NCBI GenBank assembly: GCA_900549675.1 | Contig: URPG01000159.1 | Span: 1 to 5,281, forward strand | Reading direction: 5' to 3' | Source: an uncultured Oscillospiraceae bacterium | GTDB lineage: Bacteria; Bacillota; Clostridia; Oscillospirales; Acutalibacteraceae | DNA length: 5,281 bases | Shown: piece after piece, positions 1 through 4,920 of the stretch | Layout: each line of letters begins with the position of its first letter | How positions within the stretch are numbered: position 1 is the stretch's first letter | The notes under the pieces: model-generated | The model's database searches: none | Seen by the model: the letters and a program-made list of their open reading frames with translations, nothing else | What the model was told of the DNA's origin: nothing | Position numbers and translations under genes: made by a program

Positions 1-2
1 AC

Positions 3-290
3 AAATTAAAAATTTTTGATTTACAAATTCATGAAAATTATCTTGATTTAACCATTCAATTCTATTGTCAATTTGAGATGAATTCTTTTTTAGAGTTATT
101 TCAAGAAGAAACTTCTCATAGAATTTTTTCGAAACTAATGCACGATAATAAAAAAGATTTTTGGTGTTCTTATTCTGGAATGGATTATGAAAATATGAGT
201 GATTACGATAAGATAACGGCGCTCAGTTATCAACAAATGGATACGAAAGATTGTCAGCAGATTTGTTTTTTTGACGATACATATCATTAA
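3..290 (+). CDS. 3' end of an unrecognised AT-rich gene (hypothetical protein, partial)
   Basis: The reading frame is open from the left edge to a TAA at 288-290, so 95 residues are visible and the true start lies outside the window. An ATG at 78 could give a 70-residue protein. It has no Shine-Dalgarno sequence before it, and the frame upstream is free of stops (KLKIFDLQIHENYLDL...), so a truncated longer protein is more likely. The visible part is soluble-looking, with no membrane segment. It is rich in Phe, Tyr, Asp and Gln, with scattered cysteines and an acidic C-terminus ending DDTYH. I recognise no family. The coding DNA is clearly more AT-rich than hcp or dpaA, which could reflect an acquired accessory gene. 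Whether the frame is a real gene is probable but not proven from 95 codons. Confidence 0.5.
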   Translation, partial: KLKIFDLQIHENYLDLTIQFYCQFEMNSFLELFQEETSHRIFSKLMHDNKKDFWCSYSGMDYENMSDYDKITALSYQQMDTKDCQQICFFDDTYH

Positions 291-329
291 ACAATAGTGT
301 AACAATCATTCTATTCGCTATATTCAATC

Positions 330-346
330 ATAAAATGTAATTTTAT
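330..346. other. AT-rich inverted repeat (possible weak terminator or operator)
   Basis: ATAAAAT and ATTTTAT (7 bp each) are separated by GTA. It lies 40 bp after the stop of the partial gene and upstream of the hcp promoter. It has no G:C pairs in the stem and no T-tract directly after it, so it would be a poor intrinsic terminator. A regulator site or chance in AT-rich DNA are both possible. Confidence 0.25.
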
Positions 347-353
347 ATAAATT

Positions 354-369
354 ATCAAGATATTTTGAT
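354..369. other. Imperfect palindrome upstream of the FNR-like site
   Basis: ATCAA-N6-TTGAT, centred at about 361.5, is 18 bp upstream of the centre of the main palindrome. The half-sites are arranged opposite to the FNR consensus (TTGAT-N4-ATCAA), so it is not an FNR box. It may be a second operator or chance. Confidence 0.2.
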
Positions 370-370
370 G

Positions 371-388
371 TTGTAACATATGTTACGG
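371..388. promoter_or_regulatory. CRP/FNR-family (HcpR-like) activator site for hcp
   Basis: The core GTAACATATGTTAC (373-386) is a perfect 14-bp palindrome with half-sites GTAAC/GTTAC, the layout of CRP/FNR-family operators. Its centre (379.5) falls at -41.5 relative to the start point predicted from the extended -10 element at 409-414. Its right half overlaps the place of the missing -35 box, which fits class II activation. From memory, GTAAC-N4-GTTAC-type sites upstream of hcp have been assigned to HcpR in clostridia and related anaerobes. No regulator gene is in the window, so the identity of the factor is inferred. Confidence 0.75.
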
Positions 389-405
389 ATTTTTTTCTTT
401 CCTCC

Positions 406-414
406 TGTTATGAT
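406..414 (+). promoter_or_regulatory. Extended -10 promoter element for hcp
   Basis: TGTTATGAT contains the extended motif TG-N followed by TATGAT (5 of 6 to TATAAT). At 17-bp spacing the -35 hexamer would be CGGATT (386-391), which does not resemble TTGACA. This is expected for an activator-dependent promoter. The predicted start point is about 421, leaving a leader of about 57 nt before the hcp ATG. Confidence 0.65.
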
Positions 415-465
415 AAGCACATCGAAACAAACAACCAATCAAAATGAAAATAAAAAATGATATTT

Positions 466-471
466 AGGAGG
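466..471 (+). promoter_or_regulatory. Shine-Dalgarno site that fixes the hcp start
   Basis: AGGAGG lies 6 nt before the ATG at 478. An upstream in-frame ATG at 457 would make this site part of the coding sequence, so 478 is the start. Confidence 0.9.
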
Positions 472-477
472 AACGAA

Positions 478-2331
478 ATGGAAAACAAAATGTTTTGTTA
501 TCAATGTCAAGAAACAGCCGGTAATAAAGGCTGTACACAAGTGGGAGTATGCGGTAAAAAACCGGAAGTCGCCGCTATGCAAGATTTGCTCGTTTATGTA
601 ACAAAGGGCATTTCTGCTGTAACCACACAATTGAGAGCAGAAGGCAAGGAAGTATCTTTGGATGTAAACCATTTGATTACTTTGAATCTGTTTACTACCA
701 TTACAAACGCTAATTTTGATGAAGAGGCCATTGTTGCCAGAATTTTTGACACGTTGGTGATAAAAAAAGAATTATTAGCACAGGTTTCTGAACAAGATAA
801 ACTGCCGCAAGATGCTTTTTGGGAAGCCAACGACCGTGACAGCTTTATTGCCAAGGCCAAAGAAGTGGGTGTGCTTTCCACCAAAGATGAAGATATCCGC
901 AGCCTGCGTGAACTCATTACTTATGGCTTAAAAGGACTTTCTGCTTACAGTAAACACGCCAATGTTTTGCTTAAGGATGATGAAGAAGTAGATGCATTCT
1001 TACAAAGAGCGCTTTCTAAAACTTTAGATGACAGCTTAACTGTAGATGATTTGGTTGCCTTGACACTGGAAACCGGTAAATATGGTGTAAACGGTATGGC
1101 AATGCTTGATGCTGCCAACACAAGTACGTATGGTAATCCCGAAATCACCAAAGTAAATATCGGCGTGGGAACTCGTCCCGGTATCTTAATTTCCGGTCAT
1201 GACCTGCGTGATATGGAAATGCTCCTGAAACAAACAGAAGGCACAGGGGTGGATGTTTATACTCACTCTGAAATGCTGCCGGCCAACTATTATCCTGCCT
1301 TTAAAAAATATTCTCACTTTGTCGGAAACTACGGTAACGCCTGGTGGAAACAAAAAGAAGAATTTGAAAGCTTTAATGGTCCGATTTTGATGACTACCAA
1401 CTGTATTGTTCCCCCGAAAGACAGCTATAAGGACCGCCTGTATACCACGGGCGCTGCCGGATTCCCCGGTTGTAAACACATTGAAGGCGGAATCGGCGAA
1501 GAAAAAGATTTCTCTATCATTATTGAACATGCTAAAAAATGTGCTCCGCCTACGGAAATTGAGAGCGGCGAGATTGTCGGTGGATTTGCTCATAACCAAG
1601 TTCTAGCTTTGGCAGATACTGTTGTTGGTGCTGTGAAATCAGGCGCTATCAAGAAATTTGTCGTTATGGCTGGTTGTGACGGACGGGCAAAATCACGCAG
1701 TTACTACACTGATTTTGCAGAGGCATTACCGAAGGATACGGTTATTTTGACAGCAGGTTGTGCAAAATATAGATACAATAAACTCAACCTCGGTGATATC
1801 GGCGGAATTCCTCGCGTGTTAGATGCCGGACAGTGCAACGACTCCTATTCCTTGGCTGTAATTGCCCTGAAACTCAAAGAAGTTTTTGAACTGGAAGATA
1901 TTAACGATTTGCCTATCATTTATAATATTGCTTGGTATGAGCAAAAAGCAGTTATTGTCTTGTTGGCACTATTATATCTTGGCGTTAAAGATATTCATCT
2001 TGGCCCGACACTTCCCGGTTTCCTTTCTCCCAATGTTGCCAAAGTATTGGTGGAGAACTTCGGTATTGCTCCGATTCAAACTGTGGAAGAGGACATCAAT
2101 CTGTTTTTCGGTGAAGAAAATGCAGAAGATCCGATTCATGCCGGTATGCTGATTGGCGATATTATCCGCCAATATCCGGATGTCGCTCCGATTCTCATGG
2201 AATGTGGTATGCATTGTCTTGGCTGCCCGTCTTCACAAATGGAATCTCTGGCAGACGCTTGTATGGTACATGGTATTGAGGTCAATTCCGTATTAGCTAA
2301 ACTGAATGATTTTGTAAAAACAAACGCTTAA
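478..2331 (+). CDS. hcp: Hybrid cluster protein (Hcp, class I) with C-terminal DUF1858/redox-disulfide domain
   Basis: This 617-residue cytoplasmic Fe-S protein belongs to the prismane/hydroxylamine reductase family. Members reduce hydroxylamine in vitro, and they are linked to nitric oxide detoxification and protein S-nitrosylation. The N-terminus has Cys7-X2-Cys10-X8-Cys19-X5-Cys25, the class I pattern for the proximal [4Fe-4S] cluster. All hybrid-cluster ligands are visible: His241 (GHDL), Glu265 (HSEML), Cys309 (TTNC), Cys400 (AGCDGR, the persulfide position), Cys428 (AGCAKYR), Cys453 (GQCND) and Glu488 (WYEQK). Their spacing follows the Desulfovibrio enzyme with offsets of only 3 to 6 residues. 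The protein is about 65 residues longer than ordinary Hcp. The extra part (about 553-617) is a DUF1858-type domain with ECGMHCLGC (Cys576, Cys580, Cys583), matching what I recall as the hybrid-cluster-associated redox-disulfide family. The start at 478 follows AGGAGG. It appears monocistronic: no hcr reductase gene follows, and a strong terminator comes next. Confidence 0.97.
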   Translation: MENKMFCYQCQETAGNKGCTQVGVCGKKPEVAAMQDLLVYVTKGISAVTTQLRAEGKEVSLDVNHLITLNLFTTITNANFDEEAIVARIFDTLVIKKELLAQVSEQDKLPQDAFWEANDRDSFIAKAKEVGVLSTKDEDIRSLRELITYGLKGLSAYSKHANVLLKDDEEVDAFLQRALSKTLDDSLTVDDLVALTLETGKYGVNGMAMLDAANTSTYGNPEITKVNIGVGTRPGILISGHDLRDMEMLLKQTEGTGVDVYTHSEMLPANYYPAFKKYSHFVGNYGNAWWKQKEEFESFNGPILMTTNCIVPPKDSYKDRLYTTGAAGFPGCKHIEGGIGEEKDFSIIIEHAKKCAPPTEIESGEIVGGFAHNQVLALADTVVGAVKSGAIKKFVVMAGCDGRAKSRSYYTDFAEALPKDTVILTAGCAKYRYNKLNLGDIGGIPRVLDAGQCNDSYSLAVIALKLKEVFELEDINDLPIIYNIAWYEQKAVIVLLALLYLGVKDIHLGPTLPGFLSPNVAKVLVENFGIAPIQTVEEDINLFFGEENAEDPIHAGMLIGDIIRQYPDVAPILMECGMHCLGCPSSQMESLADACMVHGIEVNSVLAKLNDFVKTNA

Positions 2332-2359
2332 TTACAAGCTTGCAATCTATAAAATAAAA

Positions 2360-2411
2360 GCCCTGTTTTCTCTAAAGTGTAATTACTTTGTGAGAAAACA
2401 GGGCTTTTTTT
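2360..2411. terminator. Bidirectional intrinsic terminator between convergent hcp and the minus-strand operon
   Basis: A 13-bp perfect stem (GCCCTGTTTTCTC at 2360-2372 with GAGAAAACAGGGC at 2392-2404) is extended inwards by AAAGT/ACTTT (2374-2378 with 2385-2389). It is followed on the plus strand by seven Ts (2405-2411). On the minus strand the stem is followed by TTTTATTTT (the complement of 2351-2359), so it can also end the convergent operon, whose last stop is about 66 bp away. Confidence 0.93.
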
Positions 2412-2470
2412 GTTGTGATAATTCTATTTTTATTTTAATGATTAAGTGTAATAGCTAAGATAAAAAAAGA

Positions 2471-2716
2471 TTAAGGGGTAATCCAAAGATTCTTTTTATC
2501 TTCACTGAAAAAAATAGAAAATCCTTGCGCCGTAAAATATTCTTCTAATGCCTTTGCCGCTTTCTCAATTAAATCTTGCTCGGCAGAATTTAAGCTTTCC
2601 AGCCACATACTTTGTGCGCCGCAGGCATCACGCAAATGTAATTTTACAGGATAATTTCTTTCTTTCAACCAATTATTTATTTGAATAATTTCTTGAATCG
2701 ATACTATTTTTTTCAT
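2471..2716 (-). CDS. Small RDAC-motif protein (81 aa, function unknown)
   Basis: This small soluble protein has a conserved-looking core, LHLRDACGAQS (residues about 26-36, with the RDACG stretch at 29-33 around its only cysteine, Cys32), then an amphipathic helix (about 43-63). A short beta-rich tail follows, ending FSEDKKNLWITP. It fits what I recall being annotated as the 'RDAC family', a set of short proteins from anaerobic Bacillota with no assigned function. That family name is from memory, not from a search. The single Cys after Asp-Ala suggests a redox or metal-linked role, but this is speculation. The start ATG (complement of 2714-2716) is preceded on the minus strand by AAGGAA at suitable spacing. 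It lies 23 bp after the TIM-barrel gene stop, so the two are probably co-transcribed and end at the terminator at 2360-2411. Confidence 0.8.
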   Translation of the reverse strand: MKKIVSIQEIIQINNWLKERNYPVKLHLRDACGAQSMWLESLNSAEQDLIEKAAKALEEYFTAQGFSIFFSEDKKNLWITP

Positions 2717-2739
2717 AAGAAATTCCTTATTATTGTGAT

Positions 2740-3612
2740 TTAGATTTCACCGGCAAAACGCTTTAAGTTTTCCAGACCAATGGCAATAGCGTCCAGAGCT
2801 GGTTCAAGGCCTTCAAACTCAATGGCAATGGTCCCGTCGTAACCATTGGATTTTAAGAGAGATAAACATTGCTTAACCGGGACAATACCGTGACCGATGA
2901 TGGTTCCCCGCAAGTAATTACCGGCTCTTGTGGGAAAGAAACCACGCCCCGGATTTCCTTCATTTCCGTTTTTCCACAAGAAATCCTTGGCATGTGCATA
3001 AAAAGCATAGGGAGCTACTCTTCCAAAGGCCAATTCAGGAGATTCATCGGCACATAAAAAGTTACCCATATCACATAAGAGTCCAAAATTGGGATGGGCC
3101 ACTGCATTAACCAGCTTTTCAACACGCCGGCTGTCCTGACAAAAATAGCCGTGATTTTCAATCATGGTGCGAATCCCTTTAGATTCAGCATATTGAGTGA
3201 CAGATAAACAGCTTTTAGCTAAGAGCGGCAGTGCGTCATCAAACCCGCGAAAACCTCTTTTACCGCTTGGAAAACCTACGGTAGCGTCATGGCGCATACT
3301 TGTAGCACCTAAAATAACAGCAATATCCACTTCACGGCAAACTCGTTCAATTTCTTTTTCGGTGTTGCCGTCAGAATCGGTTAAAAAATCTGCACCGACG
3401 GTGTAATTGGAGATTTCTAGGCCGACTCTTTCGCATTCTGCTTTTAACAGCTTTGCATATTCTTCCCGAGAACTTCCGTTATGCGGCAAAATATCTACGA
3501 ATTCAACTGCGTCAAATCCCATTTCTTTTGCCTTTGCAATACAATCCATTTGTGTCATGGCTCCGCTATTTAGCAGAGAAGAAAAACTATAAGTGCTGAC
3601 AGAATATTTCAT
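2740..3612 (-). CDS. TIM-barrel sugar phosphate isomerase/epimerase-like protein
   Basis: This 290-residue cytoplasmic protein belongs to the AP-endonuclease-2-like xylose isomerase TIM-barrel superfamily (IolE/IolI/tagatose-epimerase type). It opens with the first strand and helix (KYSVSTYSFSSLL, then AKAKEMGFDAVEFV). The expected metal ligands are visible: Glu152 in IENHG, Asp181 in CDMGNF, His207 in YAHAKDF and Glu265 in IAIEFEG, with a GHG loop near 240. The usual divalent-metal site therefore looks intact. The substrate cannot be read from sequence: related proteins act on inosose, ketohexoses or hydroxypyruvate. Two adjacent ATGs compete for the start. AAGGAG lies 4 nt before the first (3615) and 7 nt before the second (3612), and I chose the second for spacing. 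The first would add one Met. It is the first gene of a two-gene operon with the RDAC-motif protein. Confidence 0.9.
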   Translation of the reverse strand: MKYSVSTYSFSSLLNSGAMTQMDCIAKAKEMGFDAVEFVDILPHNGSSREEYAKLLKAECERVGLEISNYTVGADFLTDSDGNTEKEIERVCREVDIAVILGATSMRHDATVGFPSGKRGFRGFDDALPLLAKSCLSVTQYAESKGIRTMIENHGYFCQDSRRVEKLVNAVAHPNFGLLCDMGNFLCADESPELAFGRVAPYAFYAHAKDFLWKNGNEGNPGRGFFPTRAGNYLRGTIIGHGIVPVKQCLSLLKSNGYDGTIAIEFEGLEPALDAIAIGLENLKRFAGEI

Positions 3613-3789
3613 CATAAAACTCCTTTATCAATCATTTATTATGAATTTATGTTGGATGTTCTGTGTTTAGAATGACGATTTAATAGGTGATAATTTCAAT
3701 ATTTTTTATGAGTTTGAGGAAAGGCAGAGCGCATAAAAAATATAGTAGACGGATTTTATGTAACTAAAAAAATATTGTTTATGATAGCA

Positions 3790-3833
3790 GGTACTTCATA
3801 CCGACCGTCTAATTCTTTAATAAATCTAATTTG
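3790..3833 (+). repeat. Direct repeat copy 1 of the structured element
   Basis: This 44-bp segment begins GGTACTTCATACCGAC and matches 3898-3941 at 30 of 44 positions without gaps. Most differences are transitions. Confidence 0.65.
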
Positions 3834-3897
3834 CTTGGTTTCGCTTTGTCAAAGTTTATCTAAGATTAAAAAATAAACGTTGCCGAGTGCGGTGGGA

Positions 3898-3941
3898 GGT
3901 ACCTTGTGCCGACAATTTATTTTTCCAATGAATCCAACTTG
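3898..3941 (+). repeat. Direct repeat copy 2 of the structured element
   Basis: This copy begins GGTACCTTGTGCCGAC and lies exactly 108 nt downstream of copy 1 in the same orientation. Its hairpins are stronger than those of copy 1. Confidence 0.65.
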
Positions 3942-3953
3942 TGGGATTCTATT

Positions 3954-3968
3954 ATAACATAACATAAC
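3954..3968 (+). repeat. Three tandem copies of ATAAC
   Basis: ATAAC is repeated three times without interruption directly after the last hairpin of the structured element. It is a short tandem repeat that could vary in copy number by slippage. No function is evident. Confidence 0.7.
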
Positions 3969-4023
3969 AAGAAAAGCATTTATTTCAGAAGATAAATAGT
4001 AAGAACGCGAAAGATTTTCTCTC

Positions 4024-4051
4024 ACAAAAAAGAGGACGAAACCATACTATA
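4024..4051 (+). promoter_or_regulatory. Sigma-K-type (mother-cell) promoter candidate for dpaAB
   Basis: AC at 4024-4025, a 17-bp spacer and CATACTATA at 4043-4051 match the sigma-K consensus AC-N16/17-CATANNNTA at every specified base. CATACTAT is also 7 of 8 to the sigma-E -10 box (CATACAAT), but no sigma-E -35 is seen. The start point would be near 4057, giving a leader of about 40 nt to the dpaA ATG. In Bacillus subtilis the spoVF (dpaAB) operon is known to be sigma-K dependent. The consensus is short and the DNA AT-rich, so chance is possible. Confidence 0.5.
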
Positions 4052-4083
4052 AAAGTGACCCTGTATTTTAATTTAAGAATAAC

Positions 4084-4089
4084 GGAGGG
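4084..4089 (+). promoter_or_regulatory. Shine-Dalgarno site that fixes the dpaA start
   Basis: GGAGGG is 8 nt before the ATG at 4098. The in-frame GTG at 4089 overlaps this site and cannot be the start. GTG at 4095 is possible but less likely. Confidence 0.85.
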
Positions 4090-4097
4090 TGAAAGTG

Positions 4098-4919
4098 ATG
4101 CCCATAACATTTGGAATCGTCGGTGGAGATAAAAGACAAATCTATCTGGCGCAAGCTTTAAGCAGTGATGCTCATATTGTCTATTTAAACGGTTTAGAGC
4201 AAGCGGAAGGAGCAGATGATTTTCAGCATATTTCTCTACCGGATATCGGCAGGTTGTGTGAGGTTGTCATTTTACCGTTGCCGGCGACAAGAGATGGTAA
4301 AAAATTAAATGCGCCGTTTACTTCACAAGAAATTTTTTTAGGACAGGATTTTGCAAAAGCGGTTGCCGGTTGTAAAGTCATTGGCGGTATGACAAGTCAA
4401 TTGCCTAAAGCGGGAACTTGGAAACAAATTTCTCCGCTTGATTATTATGACCGTGAAGAATTAATTATCGGAAATGCAATGCTTACAGCAGAAGCCGCCA
4501 TTGCCATTGCGATTCAAACCTTTCCCGCAACGCTGAATCATTCCTCTTGTTTGGTCACTGGGTTCGGCAGAATCGGTAAATGGCTTTGCCATATGCTAAA
4601 AGCTTTTCATGCTAACGTAGATTGTGCCGCAAGAAAAAAATCGGATTTTATGGAAATTGAAAATAGGGGCTGCAGGCCAATAGAATATAAAAATATCAGT
4701 CAAAAATACGACATTATTTTTAATACCGTGCCTGTGCAGGTGTTAGGTAAAAAACAACTCATTCATCAAGACGCAAATACACTGATAATTGAATTGGCTT
4801 CTGCCCCGGGGGGGATTTGTTTGGAAGCGGCAAAAGAACAGAACTTGCGGGTGATGAATGCTCCTAAAACCTCGGGCGAATATATTAAGCAGACGATTTA
4901 TAACATTCTGGAGGAATAG
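4098..4919 (+). CDS. dpaA: Dipicolinate synthase subunit A (NAD(P)-binding subunit), slightly shortened
   Basis: With DpaB, this subunit converts the lysine-pathway dihydrodipicolinate precursor into dipicolinic acid, the spore-core chelator, in the mother-cell cytoplasm. The 273-residue protein starts ITFGIVGGDKRQIYLAQAL, a family signature. It has LDYYDREELIIGNAMLTAEAAIAIAI (115-139), the NAD(P)-binding glycine motif VTGFGRIGK (153-161), FNTVP (208-212), an ELASAPGG stretch (232-239) and APKTSG (255-260). It is shorter than the B. subtilis protein (about 297 aa). Between PGG and APKT there are 15 residues where the family normally has about 23. The usual GLPG-containing segment before APKTAG is absent, with no frameshift. 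The start at ATG 4098 follows GGAGGG. The dpaB Shine-Dalgarno GGAGG lies inside the last codons, so translation is coupled. Confidence 0.93.
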   Translation: MPITFGIVGGDKRQIYLAQALSSDAHIVYLNGLEQAEGADDFQHISLPDIGRLCEVVILPLPATRDGKKLNAPFTSQEIFLGQDFAKAVAGCKVIGGMTSQLPKAGTWKQISPLDYYDREELIIGNAMLTAEAAIAIAIQTFPATLNHSSCLVTGFGRIGKWLCHMLKAFHANVDCAARKKSDFMEIENRGCRPIEYKNISQKYDIIFNTVPVQVLGKKQLIHQDANTLIIELASAPGGICLEAAKEQNLRVMNAPKTSGEYIKQTIYNILEE

Positions 4920-4920
4920 T

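Larger units (their letters stand above)
3746..3953 (+). ncRNA. Candidate structured RNA made of two tandem units, 108 nt apart
   Basis: Two units each show an outer stem, a conserved small hairpin and a second hairpin. Unit 1: outer stem TAGACGG/CCGTCTA (3746-3752 with 3805-3811), hairpin GGTA/TACC (3790-3793 with 3799-3802), hairpin AAATC/GGTTT (3822-3826 with 3837-3841). Unit 2: outer stem AAAAATAAA..TTG/CAATTTATTTTT (3869-3882 with 3913-3924, two-base bulge), a small CCG/CGG hairpin (3883-3885 with 3890-3892), hairpin GGTAC/GTGCC (3898-3902 with 3906-3910), hairpin GAATCC/GGATTC (3930-3935 with 3944-3949). The outer stems differ in sequence yet both pair. The wobble pairs are G-U only when read as plus-strand RNA, which points towards a dpaA leader or a free-standing RNA. 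It matches no riboswitch class I know. A diverged intergenic repeat with no RNA role is the main alternative. Confidence 0.45.
3613..4097. other. 485-bp gene-free region between divergent operons
   Basis: No convincing coding frame lies on either strand. From left to right it holds the minus-strand leader and presumed promoter of the TIM-barrel gene (3613 to about 3740, no clear -35/-10 pair found), the tandem structured element (3746-3953), a triple ATAAC repeat (3954-3968), a weak hairpin-rich stretch (about 4010-4035), the sigma-K-like promoter (4024-4051) and the dpaA leader. The G+C-richer patches coincide with the repeated hairpins. Confidence 0.8.

Noticed and set aside
78..290. A complete 70-residue gene starting at 78
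   Set aside because: No Shine-Dalgarno precedes it, and the same frame is open back to the window edge. A truncated longer gene is favoured, though not excluded as a short one.
457..477. Earlier in-frame ATG at 457 as the hcp start
   Set aside because: It would translate through the AGGAGG ribosome site. The ATG at 478 has ideal spacing and gives the family N-terminus just before MFCYQC.
1186..1599. Minus-strand open frame (137 codons) inside hcp
   Set aside because: It is antisense to the conserved Hcp core, including ligand-bearing segments. It has no recognisable product.
3714..3746. Sigma-A promoter TTGAGG with TATAGT just upstream of the tandem element
   Set aside because: The spacing is 21 bp and the -35 match is only 4 of 6. 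It is too weak to annotate, although some promoter would be needed if the element is transcribed on its own.
3708..3767. 19-codon basic leader peptide (MSLRKGRAHKKYSRRILCN) as a transcription attenuator for dpaA
   Set aside because: There is no ribosome binding site upstream (only an AT-rich run), no terminator/antiterminator pair was found after it, and short frames like this are expected by chance.
3886..3912. T-box, lysine or other known riboswitch at GTGCGGTGGGAGGTACC
   Set aside because: It loosely recalls the T-box AGGGTGGNACCGCG but does not match it. No specifier or antiterminator features, and none of the lysine, SAM, TPP, FMN or cobalamin core motifs, are present.
3939..3958. Sigma-A promoter TTGTGG with TATAAC before dpaA
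   Set aside because: The spacing is only 8 bp, and no better -35 lies 16-18 bp upstream of TATAAC.
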